Assembly (NCBI RefSeq): GCF_003390915.1
Contig: NZ_QMEM01000003.1
Span: forward strand, 372,001 to 436,000
Direction: 5' to 3'
Length of the DNA: 64,000 nucleotides
From: Lewinella sp. IMCC34183
GTDB taxonomy: Bacteria; Bacteroidota; Bacteroidia; Chitinophagales; Saprospiraceae
The position numbers and the translations under genes are program-made. Positions 8,336 through 16,709 of this stretch are shown piece by piece. The notes under the pieces are model-generated. The model was not told the origin of the DNA and searched no databases. It worked only from the letters and a program-made list of their open reading frames with translations. Each line of letters opens with the position of its first letter. Position 1 is the stretch's first letter.

Positions 8336-9701
8336 ATGTTTGGCCGACTGGTACCCACTGATGACCTCGAATCCCTGCAGCGGGACAGCTGGCAGCTGGA
8401 GCTGCTCATCACCGGATTCGCCCTCGCCGGAATGGTGTCCGGATTGGAGGAATACAACAGCTGGTCGTCGCACACCCTCCGAAGCCTGGAGGGTGGCGAC
8501 GTAGCGTCCGAGATCGCCAGGGGACTGCTCGTCTTCGCGAATTTCGCTTACCTCATCACCCTGGTCAACTTCTTTGCGCACGTGGTCATCCGCTGCCTGT
8601 GGATCGGAGCGATCGGCTCCCGGTCGGTCATGGGCAATACCGTAATGGTCCGCCGTCGCCTCGCCCCGAAGTTCGCCCGCTTCCTGCAGCGGCGCAGCGG
8701 CAACTTCGACGCCTATATCCGGCGGCTCGACGACGGGGCGAGCCTGGTGTTTGCCTTTACCTTCCTGCTGATCATCGTCGCCGTCAGCTTTCTCAGTTTC
8801 ACCCTCGTACTGGTCGGCGCGGCCACCGGCCTGTTGCGCTTCATCAACCATCCGGCCTGGGCGGTTTCGGTCAGTATCGGCATGGCCGTATATTGCCTGG
8901 CGGCCCTCGTGTACGTAGCGGACTTTCTTACCGGCGGCTACCTCAAGCGCTTCCGGTGGCTGTCGTGGGGGTATTACCCCTTCTACCGCCTGCTGGGCTG
9001 GATCACCCTGGCCCGTCTGTACCGCCCCCTTTATTACAACCTCCTCAACCGGCGGGGCGGGCGGTGGCTTGTTGCCCTGCTTATTCCCTACCTAGCCCTG
9101 AGCCTGGGATTGCTTTCCCTGGAAATCGTACCCAACGGCTACGTAGCGACCGCGTACCTGAAAAACGCCAGCCCTACGGGTCTGAACCCTCCGCGAGGAA
9201 TACTACCAGGATGGCGGTTCCGACCGCAGCGGCACCGGCAGCATCGTACTGCCGGCCCATATCGTCCGCACCTCCCCCCTGACGATCCGCCTGCCGCTGT
9301 TGTCGGATTACGAATCTTTTACCGCCTACCGTTGCCCCAACCTGCCGCTGCAGTACGATAATACCCTCGTCGTCTTCAACCGGGGCGAATCCGGCACCTA
9401 CCGTGACGGGGCGTGGAACGAAGAGTTCCATACGGAACTGACGCGCGAGGCACTGGGCTGCCTGACCAGCGCCCTGGAGGTATCGCTGGACGGCCGGCCC
9501 ATCGGGCTGGACGACGTACTGCTGCGGCGGGCACCGTCCGGCCCCGGGGCCGAGGTAGTGAAGTTTTTACCCATCGATACGCTTTCCCCCGGCCTGCACC
9601 AGGTGCGGCTGCGGCAGCTGGAAGCACCGCGCCGGAAAAACCCGACGGATACCCTGCGTGCGGAAATTACCGTGCCCTTCTACTACGCACCGAACCGCTA
9701 G
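8336..9701 (+). pseudogene. multi-pass membrane protein gene interrupted by a one-base frameshift
   Basis: Coding sequence starts at ATG 8336, just behind a TATCTTCC box (8324-8331). It encodes about 5 hydrophobic segments (for example LVFAFTFLLIIVAVSFLSF) and then leaves frame. From about 9190 the coding signal continues one frame over (LREEYYQDGGSDRSGTGS, then SDYESFTAYRCPNLPLQYD) to the stop at 9701. Removing one C from the CCC run at 9187-9189 joins both parts into a 454-residue protein with a C-terminal, probably periplasmic, domain. I do not recognise the family. Either a sequencing or assembly error or a real recent mutation is possible; both halves look well conserved in codon usage. 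Confidence 0.65.
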
Positions 9702-10753
9702 AGCGCGCCGGCAATGCGGTCGCCGAAGGCGCGGGTGCCCAGCGCTTCCCGGGGGCGCAGGTCTTCGGTACCCGCCCCGGAGGCCAGCGTCCGGTTGACC
9801 GCCGCGCGAACGGCCGTGGCCTCTTCGCGGAGTTCGAGGTGATCGAGGAGCATCGCGGCGGAGAGGATGGCGGCGACGGGGTTGGCCCGGTCCTGCCCCG
9901 CGCCCTCGGGCCAGGAACCATGGATAGGCTCGAACATACCTACCCGGGCGCCCACGCTGCTGGAGGGCAGCAGGCCGAGCGAACCGGCCAGCACGCTGGA
10001 GGCATCGGAAAGAATGTCTCCGAACATATTACTGGTGACGATAACGTCAAACTGGGCCGGGTTGAGGATGAGCTGCATGGCGGCATTATCGACGAACATG
10101 AAGTTGAGGTCCACGTCCTCGTTTTCTTTGGCCAGTTCCCGCGTAATTTCCCGCCACAGGCGGCTGGTTTCCATCACGTTGGCCTTGTCTACCAGGGTAA
10201 GTTTGCCACGGCGGGCACGGGCCTCCTGGAAGCCCATCCGGACGATACGCTCGATCTCCATGCGGGTATAGGTGCAGGTGTCGTAGGCCGTATTGCCGTC
10301 GTCCTTGCGGCCCTTCTCTCCGAAGTAGATGCCGCCCGTCAGTTCACGGACAATGAGCATATCCACGCCCTTCATCCGCTCCGGGCGGAGCGGGCTCAGG
10401 TCGGCCAGTTCGGCGTAGCCGGCTACGGGCCGCAGATTGGCGTAGAGGCCAAGTTCCTTGCGCAATCTCAGGAGGCCCTGCTCGGGGCGCACCTTGGCGG
10501 TGGGGTCGTTGTCGAAGCGGGGGTGGCCGATGGCGCCGAACAGCAGGGCATCCGACCGCTTGCAAAGATCGAGGGTTTCCCCGGGGAGGGGATCGCCCGT
10601 CTGGTCGATGGCCACGGCCCCGACCGGAGCGTAGGTGTAGTGGAACACATGGCCGAATTTTTCGGCCACCACGTCCAATACCTTGATGGCCTCGGCGATC
10701 ACTTCCGGGCCGATGCCGTCGCCGTCCAGGACGGCCAGATTATAATTACTCAC
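9698..10753 (-). CDS. leuB: 3-isopropylmalate dehydrogenase
   Basis: A 351-residue enzyme of normal length that oxidises and decarboxylates 3-isopropylmalate with NAD+, the third step of leucine synthesis. Seen are the N-terminal LDGDGIGPEV, the substrate region RPEQGLLRLRKELGLYANLRP, the TDDK-equivalent region NVMETSRLWR, DNAAMQLILNP, and GLLPSSSVG followed by FEPIHGSWP (NAD+ site). It is the last gene of the leuA-leuC-leuD-leuB cluster, nine bases behind leuD. Its stop overlaps the end of the convergent frameshifted gene by four bases. Confidence 0.96.
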   Translation of the reverse strand: MSNYNLAVLDGDGIGPEVIAEAIKVLDVVAEKFGHVFHYTYAPVGAVAIDQTGDPLPGETLDLCKRSDALLFGAIGHPRFDNDPTAKVRPEQGLLRLRKELGLYANLRPVAGYAELADLSPLRPERMKGVDMLIVRELTGGIYFGEKGRKDDGNTAYDTCTYTRMEIERIVRMGFQEARARRGKLTLVDKANVMETSRLWREITRELAKENEDVDLNFMFVDNAAMQLILNPAQFDVIVTSNMFGDILSDASSVLAGSLGLLPSSSVGARVGMFEPIHGSWPEGAGQDRANPVAAILSAAMLLDHLELREEATAVRAAVNRTLASGAGTEDLRPREALGTRAFGDRIAGAL

Positions 10754-10762
10754 GTAGTATGC

Positions 10763-11356
10763 TTAGTGTTCTACCCGGTTGCTCTCGTAGGCCTCGATCT
10801 TGTCCTGCTGGCTCAGCAGGAAGTCGATGTCGTCGTAGCCGTTGAGCAGACAGGTCTTTTTGTATTCGTCGATTTCGAAACCGGTCACGGTGCCGGTTTC
10901 CTCATTCTTAAAGGTCTGGGCCTCCAGGTCCACCGTGAAGCGAGCGGCGGGCTTCGCCTCAATGGTGCGGAAGGTCTCGTCGAGCACCTCGGGGCTCACG
11001 ATGAGCGGCAGCAGGCCGTTGTTCAGCGCATTGCCCCGGAAGATATCCGCAAAGTAGCTTGACACCACCACCCGAAAACCGTAATCCGCCAGCGCCCAGG
11101 CGGCGTGTTCCCGACTCGACCCACAACCGAAGTTGGCGCCCGCCACCAGGATCTCTCCCGAGTAGGTGGGATTGTTCAGCACGAAGTCGGGCCGCGGGTG
11201 CTCCAGTTTATCGTAGCGCCAGTCGCGGAAGAGGTTATCCCCGAATCCGTCCCGCGTCACCGACTTGAGAAAGCGGGCGGGAATGATCTGGTCGGTGTCG
11301 ATATCCTCTATGGGTAGGGGGACGGCGGTGGAGGTTAGTGTCTTCAGCGGTTTCAT
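10763..11356 (-). CDS. leuD: 3-isopropylmalate dehydratase small subunit
   Basis: A 197-residue subunit that pairs with LeuC to isomerise 2- to 3-isopropylmalate. Typical motifs: [16 protein letters not shown] near the N-terminus and the swivelling-domain loop [20 protein letters not shown] 11356 is used; the in-frame codon at 11371 lies inside the AT-rich flank of the inserted element. In most genomes leuD directly follows leuC; here about 600 bases carrying another gene separate them. Confidence 0.95.
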   Translation of the reverse strand: MKPLKTLTSTAVPLPIEDIDTDQIIPARFLKSVTRDGFGDNLFRDWRYDKLEHPRPDFVLNNPTYSGEILVAGANFGCGSSREHAAWALADYGFRVVVSSYFADIFRGNALNNGLLPLIVSPEVLDETFRTIEAKPAARFTVDLEAQTFKNEETGTVTGFEIDEYKKTCLLNGYDDIDFLLSQQDKIEAYESNRVEH

Positions 11357-11380
11357 CGGGGAAATATACAATTTACAATG

Positions 11381-11942
11381 TACCAGGTACGATTTACCAA
11401 TTAGCCCAATCCATAGGCGGGCTGAGCAATTTGCGCTTATTTCCGGTGCCTACGCAGCTGCACTATTCCGCTCCGTCAACTTGCGTGTGCTGGCTATAAA
11501 TATGGCGACCAGTTCGCTCGATTCCTTCAGCAACGGCTCCACTTTCCACTTGGGCAGATACTCCATATGGTATATGTAGCGAAGTTCCGCCCGCGCCTCG
11601 CGTAGCTCTTTCAGCAACACTTTCAGTTTGTGAAGAAAATCTTTAGTTGATTCGGCAGAACGGGCCTCGGGATAGTGAAAGCCTGCGTGCGTACTTGCCC
11701 GCAATAATTGATCCGCTACCAGTTTGGCATCCCGGTAACGCCCAACAGGTACTGCGCGGCAGAGTAACGTACACCGCACGCCGAATCTAATCAGGCGGTG
11801 CTCCAATTCATCGGGGGTCATGCTATTCTCTTAAGTGGACACCCAAAGTAGATAATCCAGCAAAAAGATACAAATAGTTAGTACAAATTACTGTCGCTAC
11901 AAATTGTACTTAGTAGATGGTAAATGGTAAATCGTACTTTTT
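11381..11942. mobile_element. possible small inverted-repeat element carrying a four-helix-bundle gene
   Basis: AT-rich arms flank the gene at 11450-11821 and are inverted copies of each other. A perfect 13-base match pairs 11387-11399 (GTACGATTTACCA) with 11925-11937. Outside it both arms carry another GTAC, and further loosely related words (ACAATTTACA, ACAAATTGTA) occur nearby. The insert splits leuC from leuD and is visibly less GC-rich than its surroundings. No transposase is present and no target duplication could be defined, so mobility is an inference. Confidence 0.4.
11450..11821 (-). CDS. four helix bundle protein (23S rRNA IVS-encoded / S23-like family)
   Basis: A 123-residue all-helical protein. 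The motif pattern (LIRFGVRCTLLCRAVP, LVADQLLRASTHAGFHYPEA, STKDFLHKLKVLLKELREA, ELVAIFIASTRKLTE) is that of the S23/IVP four-helix-bundle family, related in fold to the Avd proteins of diversity-generating retroelements. The family's function is not known. It lies between leuC and leuD in the same direction, inside AT-rich inverted repeats. A weak hairpin AGCCC/GGGCT follows its stop codon. It is not expected to take part in leucine synthesis. Confidence 0.8.
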   Translation of the reverse strand: MTPDELEHRLIRFGVRCTLLCRAVPVGRYRDAKLVADQLLRASTHAGFHYPEARSAESTKDFLHKLKVLLKELREARAELRYIYHMEYLPKWKVEPLLKESSELVAIFIASTRKLTERNSAAA

Positions 11943-11963
11943 GTACCTAACCCGCATAATTAA

Positions 11964-13352
11964 CTAAGCCATTCCCCTAACATCAACAATCTTCCCAGCC
12001 ACAGCAGCAGCAGCCGCAGTAAGCGGACTGGCCAAAATCGTCCGGGCGCCCGGTCCCTGCCGGCCCTCGAAGTTGCGGTTGGAGGTGGAGACGCAGTAGC
12101 GGCCCGCGGGGATCTTGTCCTCGTTCATGCCCAGGCAGGCCGAGCAGCCGGCACCACGAAACTCGAAGCCGGCGTCGGTGTACACCTTGTCCAGTCCCTC
12201 GGCGATGGCTTGCTTGGCGACCTGCTGGGAACCGGGCACGACGATGCCCGTAACGTTCTCGTGGATCTGCTTGCCCTTGATGAGCGCGGCGGCCAGGCGC
12301 AGGTCCTCGACCCGGCTGTTGGTGCAGGAGCCGATGAAGACGTAGTCGATCGGCATACCCTCCATCTTGTTGCCGAGCTCCAGGCCCATGTATTCCATGG
12401 CCTTCTTGAGGGTAGCGTCGCCGTGGATCTCGCTCTTGGTAGGTATGGTTTCGGTGACGCCCATGCCCATGCCTGGATTGGTGCCGTAGGTGATCATCGG
12501 GGGGATGTCCTCGGCCCGGTAGGTGTATTCCTGGTCGAAGACGGCGTCCGCATCGGTGGGTAGCGTGCGCCAGTAGTCGACGGCGGCGTCCCACTCCTCC
12601 CCTTCCGGGGCGAATTCGCGGCCCTTGATGTACTCGAACGTCGTCTCGTCGGGGGCAATGAGCCCGCCGCGGGCACCCATTTCGATGCTCATGTTGCAGA
12701 TCGTCATGCGGCCCTCCATGCTCAGGTTACGCACGGCACTGCCGGCGTACTCCACGAAGTGTCCGGTGCCGCCGCCGGTGCCCAGCTGGGCGATGACGTA
12801 CAGGATCAGGTCCTTGGCCGTCACGCCGGGCTGTGGTTCCCCCTCGATGTTGATGCGCATTTTCTTCGGCTTGCTCATCAGTACGCACTGGGTAGCCATC
12901 ACCTGCTCGACCTGGCTGGTGCCGATCCCGAAGGCGATCGCCCCGAAGGCGCCGTGGGTGCTGGTGTGGCTGTCGCCGCAGACCATGGTGATGCCCGGCC
13001 GGGTGATACCGAGCTCGGGCCCGATCACGTGTACGATACCCTGGTAGGGGTGGCCGAGGCCGTAAAGCTCCACGCCGAATTCCTCGCAGTTGGTGGTGAG
13101 CATATTTACCTGCTTGCGGCTCAGGGGCTCGGCGATGGGCTTGTGCTGGTCCTTGGTCGGCACGTTGTGGTCGGCGGTGGCCACGATGCGGTCGGTCCGG
13201 AAGAGCGGCAGCCCCCGCTCGCGCAGCCCGTTGAAGGCCTGCGGACTGGTGACTTCGTGGATCAGGTGCTTGTCGATGTAGAGGACCTGGTTTCCACCGG
13301 GTACTTCGGTTACGACGTGAGCGTCCCATACTTTATCGAACAGGGTGGGCAT
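11964..13352 (-). CDS. leuC: 3-isopropylmalate dehydratase large subunit
   Basis: A 462-residue aconitase-family subunit. The [4Fe-4S] ligands are visible in [15 protein letters not shown] and in [14 protein letters not shown]; the active-site motif [15 protein letters not shown] is also present. With LeuD it converts 2-isopropylmalate to 3-isopropylmalate. ATG 13352 ([14 protein letters not shown]) matches the family; the extra upstream frame would run over a perfect promoter box at 13398-13405. It is separated from leuA by a 39-codon membrane-peptide gene and 259 further bases. Confidence 0.95.
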   Translation of the reverse strand: MPTLFDKVWDAHVVTEVPGGNQVLYIDKHLIHEVTSPQAFNGLRERGLPLFRTDRIVATADHNVPTKDQHKPIAEPLSRKQVNMLTTNCEEFGVELYGLGHPYQGIVHVIGPELGITRPGITMVCGDSHTSTHGAFGAIAFGIGTSQVEQVMATQCVLMSKPKKMRINIEGEPQPGVTAKDLILYVIAQLGTGGGTGHFVEYAGSAVRNLSMEGRMTICNMSIEMGARGGLIAPDETTFEYIKGREFAPEGEEWDAAVDYWRTLPTDADAVFDQEYTYRAEDIPPMITYGTNPGMGMGVTETIPTKSEIHGDATLKKAMEYMGLELGNKMEGMPIDYVFIGSCTNSRVEDLRLAAALIKGKQIHENVTGIVVPGSQQVAKQAIAEGLDKVYTDAGFEFRGAGCSACLGMNEDKIPAGRYCVSTSNRNFEGRQGPGARTILASPLTAAAAAVAGKIVDVRGMA

Positions 13353-13397
13353 GTCGGTATAGTTTAGTTCTTGGTTCTTCCCCCGTAGCGGGACCGC

Positions 13398-13405
13398 CAA
13401 ATATA
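13398..13405 (-). promoter_or_regulatory. promoter -7 box TATATTTG upstream of leuC
   Basis: A perfect TAnnTTTG box lies on the minus strand 45 bases before the leuC ATG. No clear -33 TTG is seen. It implies that leuC and the genes behind it can be transcribed apart from leuA. A 14-base palindrome (13465-13478, TCCTGA/TCAGGA) lies 60 bases further upstream. Confidence 0.45.
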
Positions 13406-13611
13406 CGGACAAGGGCGGCGGAGCGCAGGTGCTGGGCTCGTCTAGAATAGGGGGGAAGTCCGGTTCCTGACTTCAGGATCATCGGAGTAGATACCGGGTC
13501 GGTTGCTGCTGTTCTTCCGCAGCTACCTGGTCTGTCTTTCGTGAATGATTACGCCGACTGGTCATCGACGACCAACCCCCATGCTTTTCACTTGCTGCGA
13601 CCTGACAGGTA

Positions 13612-13731
13612 TCAGCTCAGAAAGAGGGCGAGGGCTCCGACACCAATAGACAGGACCAGGAAAAAGATGACGATAGTGAGAATAAAGCGCCGTTCGGCGT
13701 TGGAAATGTCCATTAGGTTTCCGGCTTTCAT
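13612..13731 (-). CDS. 39-residue single-span membrane peptide in the leucine operon
   Basis: This short gene lies between leuA and leuC. ATG 13731 follows 29 bases after the leuA stop region; an AAGGAGG sequence lies between. The peptide begins MKAGNLMDISNAERRF and continues into a hydrophobic stretch of about 22 residues (ILTIVIFFLVLSIGVGALAL) ending FLS. A second in-frame ATG at 13713 would give 33 residues. No homologue is recognised. Evidence for it being real is the clean charged-then-hydrophobic pattern, the ribosome-binding sequence and the operon position; it may equally be a chance frame. Confidence 0.5.
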   Translation of the reverse strand: MKAGNLMDISNAERRFILTIVIFFLVLSIGVGALALFLS

Positions 13732-13760
13732 CCACCGTAAGGAATCTTCCCTTTCCTCCT

Positions 13761-14915
13761 TCACGCCGCTACGCCCTCCATCATGCGTTCCAGGTCGCTG
13801 TCCTCCACTTCCTTCTTCTCGTCGGCGACGCTGAGGAACTCCTGGTAGGCGCTGTCGAGCTGCACCTTGGTCAGGTTGTAGCCGAGCAGCTTGAAGCGGT
13901 AGGCCAGCGCGGCGCGGCCGGAGCGGGCGGTAAGGACGATCTTGCTCTGGTCGACGCCCACCTCGGCGGGGTCGATGATCTCGTAGGTGTCGCGCCGCTT
14001 GATGACACCGTCCTGGTGGATGCCCGAGCTGTGGGCGAAGGCATTATCGCCGACGATCGCCTTGTTGGGCTGTACCATCATGCCCATGCTCTCGCTGACC
14101 ATGTGGCTGGTTTCCAGGAGCAACTTGGAGTTCACGTTGGTGTACAGGTCCAGGGCGGGGTGCTGCCGCATGATCATCACCACCTCTTCCAGGGAGGTGT
14201 TGCCGGCCCGTTCGCCGATGCCGTTAATGGTGCATTCGATCTGCCGGGCGCCGTTCTGGGCACCGGCAATCGAGTTCGCGGTAGCCAGCCCGAGGTCGTT
14301 GTGGCAGTGGGTGCTGAGGATGCAGTTGTGGATGCCGTTGACGTTGTCGCGCAGGTAGGCGATTTTTTCGCCGTACTCCTGGGGCAAGCAGTAGCCGGTG
14401 GTGTCGGGAATGTTGAGCACGGTCGCTCCGGCGTCCACGACGGCCTGGATCACGCGGGCGAGGAATTCGTTGTCGGCGCGGCCGGCATCCTCGGCGTAAA
14501 ACTCGACGTCCTCGACGTAGCCCTTGGCGTGCTTTACGGCGGCTACGGCCCGCTCGATGATCTTATCGGGGGTGGTGCGCAGCTTGTACTGCATATGACT
14601 CTCACTCACGCCGATGCCGGTGTGAATGCGGGGGCGCCGGGCCGCCTTGAGGGCCTCGGCGGCGACGTCGATGTCCTTCATGACCGCCCGAGTAAGGCCG
14701 CAAACGGTGACGTCCTTGACGGTTTTGCAGATCTCCTCCACCGACTTGAAATCGCCGGGACTGGAAATCGGAAAGCCGGCCTCGATCACGTCGACGCCCA
14801 GTAGCTCCAACTGCCTGGCGATGACGACCTTCTGTTTGGTATCGAGCTTACAGCCGGGTACTTGTTCTCCGTCGCGGAGGGTGGTGTCGAAGATGTGTAC
14901 TTGGTTGGTATTCAT
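13761..14915 (-). CDS. leuA: 2-isopropylmalate synthase, short form
   Basis: A 384-residue enzyme that condenses acetyl-CoA with 2-oxoisovalerate, the first step of leucine synthesis. The TIM barrel shows [12 protein letters not shown] (10-21), THCHNDLGL (202-210, metal ligands), [14 protein letters not shown] and the HSSGIHQDG motif. Typical LeuA proteins of about 510 residues have a C-terminal allosteric domain; this one ends after the linker subdomain, so classical leucine feedback inhibition may be missing. A homocitrate or citramalate synthase of the same family is less likely, given leuC, leuD and leuB behind it. Confidence 0.92.
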   Translation of the reverse strand: MNTNQVHIFDTTLRDGEQVPGCKLDTKQKVVIARQLELLGVDVIEAGFPISSPGDFKSVEEICKTVKDVTVCGLTRAVMKDIDVAAEALKAARRPRIHTGIGVSESHMQYKLRTTPDKIIERAVAAVKHAKGYVEDVEFYAEDAGRADNEFLARVIQAVVDAGATVLNIPDTTGYCLPQEYGEKIAYLRDNVNGIHNCILSTHCHNDLGLATANSIAGAQNGARQIECTINGIGERAGNTSLEEVVMIMRQHPALDLYTNVNSKLLLETSHMVSESMGMMVQPNKAIVGDNAFAHSSGIHQDGVIKRRDTYEIIDPAEVGVDQSKIVLTARSGRAALAYRFKLLGYNLTKVQLDSAYQEFLSVADEKKEVEDSDLERMMEGVAA

Positions 14916-15000
14916 GCTGTGCAGGGCCGGTTGATTGGGCGTATTATATCTTTAGGGCGTATTCTAAACAGAACGTCGTCGATCACATAAAATTAATGCT

Positions 15001-15092
15001 TCCCCGGACATTACCGGGGACCACGACCTTACATTATCCCCCGTAATGGTACAAGGGTGCCCCGGCAAAAGTTCTGTAATGCTTTGGCACCC
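15001..15092 (+). other. two hairpins in the leader of the TPR-like gene
   Basis: The palindrome TCCCCGG-N6-CCGGGGA occupies 15001-15020. A second stem pairs GGGTGCC (15055-15061) with GGCACCC (15086-15092), extended by an AAAG/CTTT pairing inside. They lie between the leuA start and the gene at 15119, behind a TATCTTTA box at 14947-14954. Their role is unknown; no T-run follows, so simple termination is unlikely. Confidence 0.4.
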
Positions 15093-15118
15093 AAGACCTT
15101 ACTGAAACAGTTTATACA

Positions 15119-16690
15119 ATGCCTAAGCAGAAGACGGACGACTTACTCAAGCTGGTAGCCTCGCTCAACCGCGCGGAGAAGCGTCATTTCCGGCTTTTCG
15201 TCCGGCGTAACCAACAGGCTAATACCGAGATTCTGTTCCTTCAGCTGTTCGACATTCTCGAGCGCACCGGAGAGTACGATGAGGCCTATCTGCTAAAGCG
15301 CATCGAAGGTATCAAAAAGTCGCAGCTAAGCAACCTCAAGGCCCACCTCTACAAACAATTGCTCACCAGTCTTCGCCTCCTCAACCGCAACAAGGACGAC
15401 GAAATCACCCTGCGCGAAAATCTGGACTACGCGCGGATCCTCTACAACAAGGGGCTGTACCGACAGGCCCTGGATGTCTTGGACAAGACGAAAAAACGCG
15501 CCGTCGAGATCGAGTCGCACACCATCGCCCTCGAAACCGCCCAGTTCGAAAAACTCATCGAAGGGCAGTACATCACCCGCAGCATCGAGGGCCGGGCCGA
15601 GGAGCTCAGCCGCGAATGCGAGTCGCTCACCGCCAAGATCGACGCCTCCAACGCCTTCTCTAACCTGTCCCTGCGACTCTACGGCCTTTACCTTACCGAG
15701 GGACTGGTCAGCAGCGAAGAAGAATACGCGGCCGTCGGCACCTTCTTTCAGGACAACCTCCCGGATACCAATTTTGAGGACCTCGATTTCTGGGGCAAGA
15801 TCTACTACTGCCAGAGCTACCTCTGGATGCACCTGATCCGCCAGGAATTTCCCCTCTGCCACCGCTATACCCAGCGCTGGGTCGACCTGTTCCGGGAGCA
15901 CCCCAAAATGATCGAGGTCAACGCCCCGCTCTACCTCAAGGGCGTCCACAACCACCTGGCGAACCTCTTCAACATGTGGCAGTACGACCGCTTCATCGCG
16001 GAACTCCACAATCTCGACCTCTTTCCCCACCAGTTCGACCTCACCAACAACGTCAACGTCGCGGGCCTCTACCACCTCTACCAGTTCGACCACCAGATCC
16101 GCCGCCACTATATGGAGGGCACCTTCACGGAGGGCCTCGGACTCGTGCCCCAGATCATGGAGGTGATCGGGGACAACCGCTACAACTGGGACGACCACCG
16201 CCACATGGTTTTCTACTACCGTATCGCCTGCCTCTACTTCGGCAGCGGCGACAACGATACGGCCATCGACTACCTCAACCTGATCATCAACCAGCGCAGT
16301 CCGAATTACCGCTCGGACATCCAGGCCTACGCCCGGATCCTCTCCCTGATCTGCCACTTCGAGATGGGCAACGTACAACTCGTGGAATACCAGGTGAAGA
16401 GCGTCTACCGCTTCCTGTCCAAGGTGGAGCACCTCCAGGAGACCCAGCAGATCATCTTCCGCTTCCTGCGGCGCATCCCCCGTATCCGCGAGGAGGACCT
16501 CCGGGAGGAGTTCATCTCGCTCAAGCAGCGGCTCGACCGCGTTGCGCAGAAGCCCTTCGAATCCCGTCCCTTCACCTACCTGGACATTCCCAGCTGGCTG
16601 GAAGCCAAGATCGACGGCATTTCCGTACAGGACGTCATCCGGCGGCAGTTCGCCGAGCAGCACGCACTCGAGGAGTCAGCCGAAGGTTAA
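15119..16690 (+). CDS. conserved hypothetical protein with TPR-like helical repeats
   Basis: A 523-residue soluble protein without signal peptide or membrane spans. It begins with a basic helical region (LLKLVASLNRAEKRHFRLFVRR) and then shows successive helix pairs resembling tetratricopeptide repeats (ARILYNKGLYRQALDVLDKT; YRIACLYFGSGDNDTAIDYL). I recognise the pattern from unnamed Bacteroidota proteins but know no function. It is transcribed away from leuA and converges on hemA with a 19-base gap. Codon usage is strongly GC-biased, as in its neighbours. Confidence 0.75.
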   Translation: MPKQKTDDLLKLVASLNRAEKRHFRLFVRRNQQANTEILFLQLFDILERTGEYDEAYLLKRIEGIKKSQLSNLKAHLYKQLLTSLRLLNRNKDDEITLRENLDYARILYNKGLYRQALDVLDKTKKRAVEIESHTIALETAQFEKLIEGQYITRSIEGRAEELSRECESLTAKIDASNAFSNLSLRLYGLYLTEGLVSSEEEYAAVGTFFQDNLPDTNFEDLDFWGKIYYCQSYLWMHLIRQEFPLCHRYTQRWVDLFREHPKMIEVNAPLYLKGVHNHLANLFNMWQYDRFIAELHNLDLFPHQFDLTNNVNVAGLYHLYQFDHQIRRHYMEGTFTEGLGLVPQIMEVIGDNRYNWDDHRHMVFYYRIACLYFGSGDNDTAIDYLNLIINQRSPNYRSDIQAYARILSLICHFEMGNVQLVEYQVKSVYRFLSKVEHLQETQQIIFRFLRRIPRIREEDLREEFISLKQRLDRVAQKPFESRPFTYLDIPSWLEAKIDGISVQDVIRRQFAEQHALEESAEG

Positions 16691-16709
16691 AACCAGTTCA
16701 GGTACGGGA

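Noticed and set aside
9176-9192. Programmed ribosomal frameshift in the membrane protein gene
   Set aside because: No slippery heptamer or in-frame stop of the prfB type is present in the first frame; the TGA at 9183 is in the second frame. A simple one-base insertion is more likely.
13541-13834. 97-codon plus-strand open frame between leuA and leuC
   Set aside because: Runs antisense to the membrane peptide and the end of leuA, basic and low-complexity.
15326-16663. Long minus-strand open frame (445 codons) opposite the TPR-like gene
   Set aside because: Val/Glu/Asp-rich sequence without domains; it is the antisense shadow of the real gene at 15119, which has coherent helical repeats.
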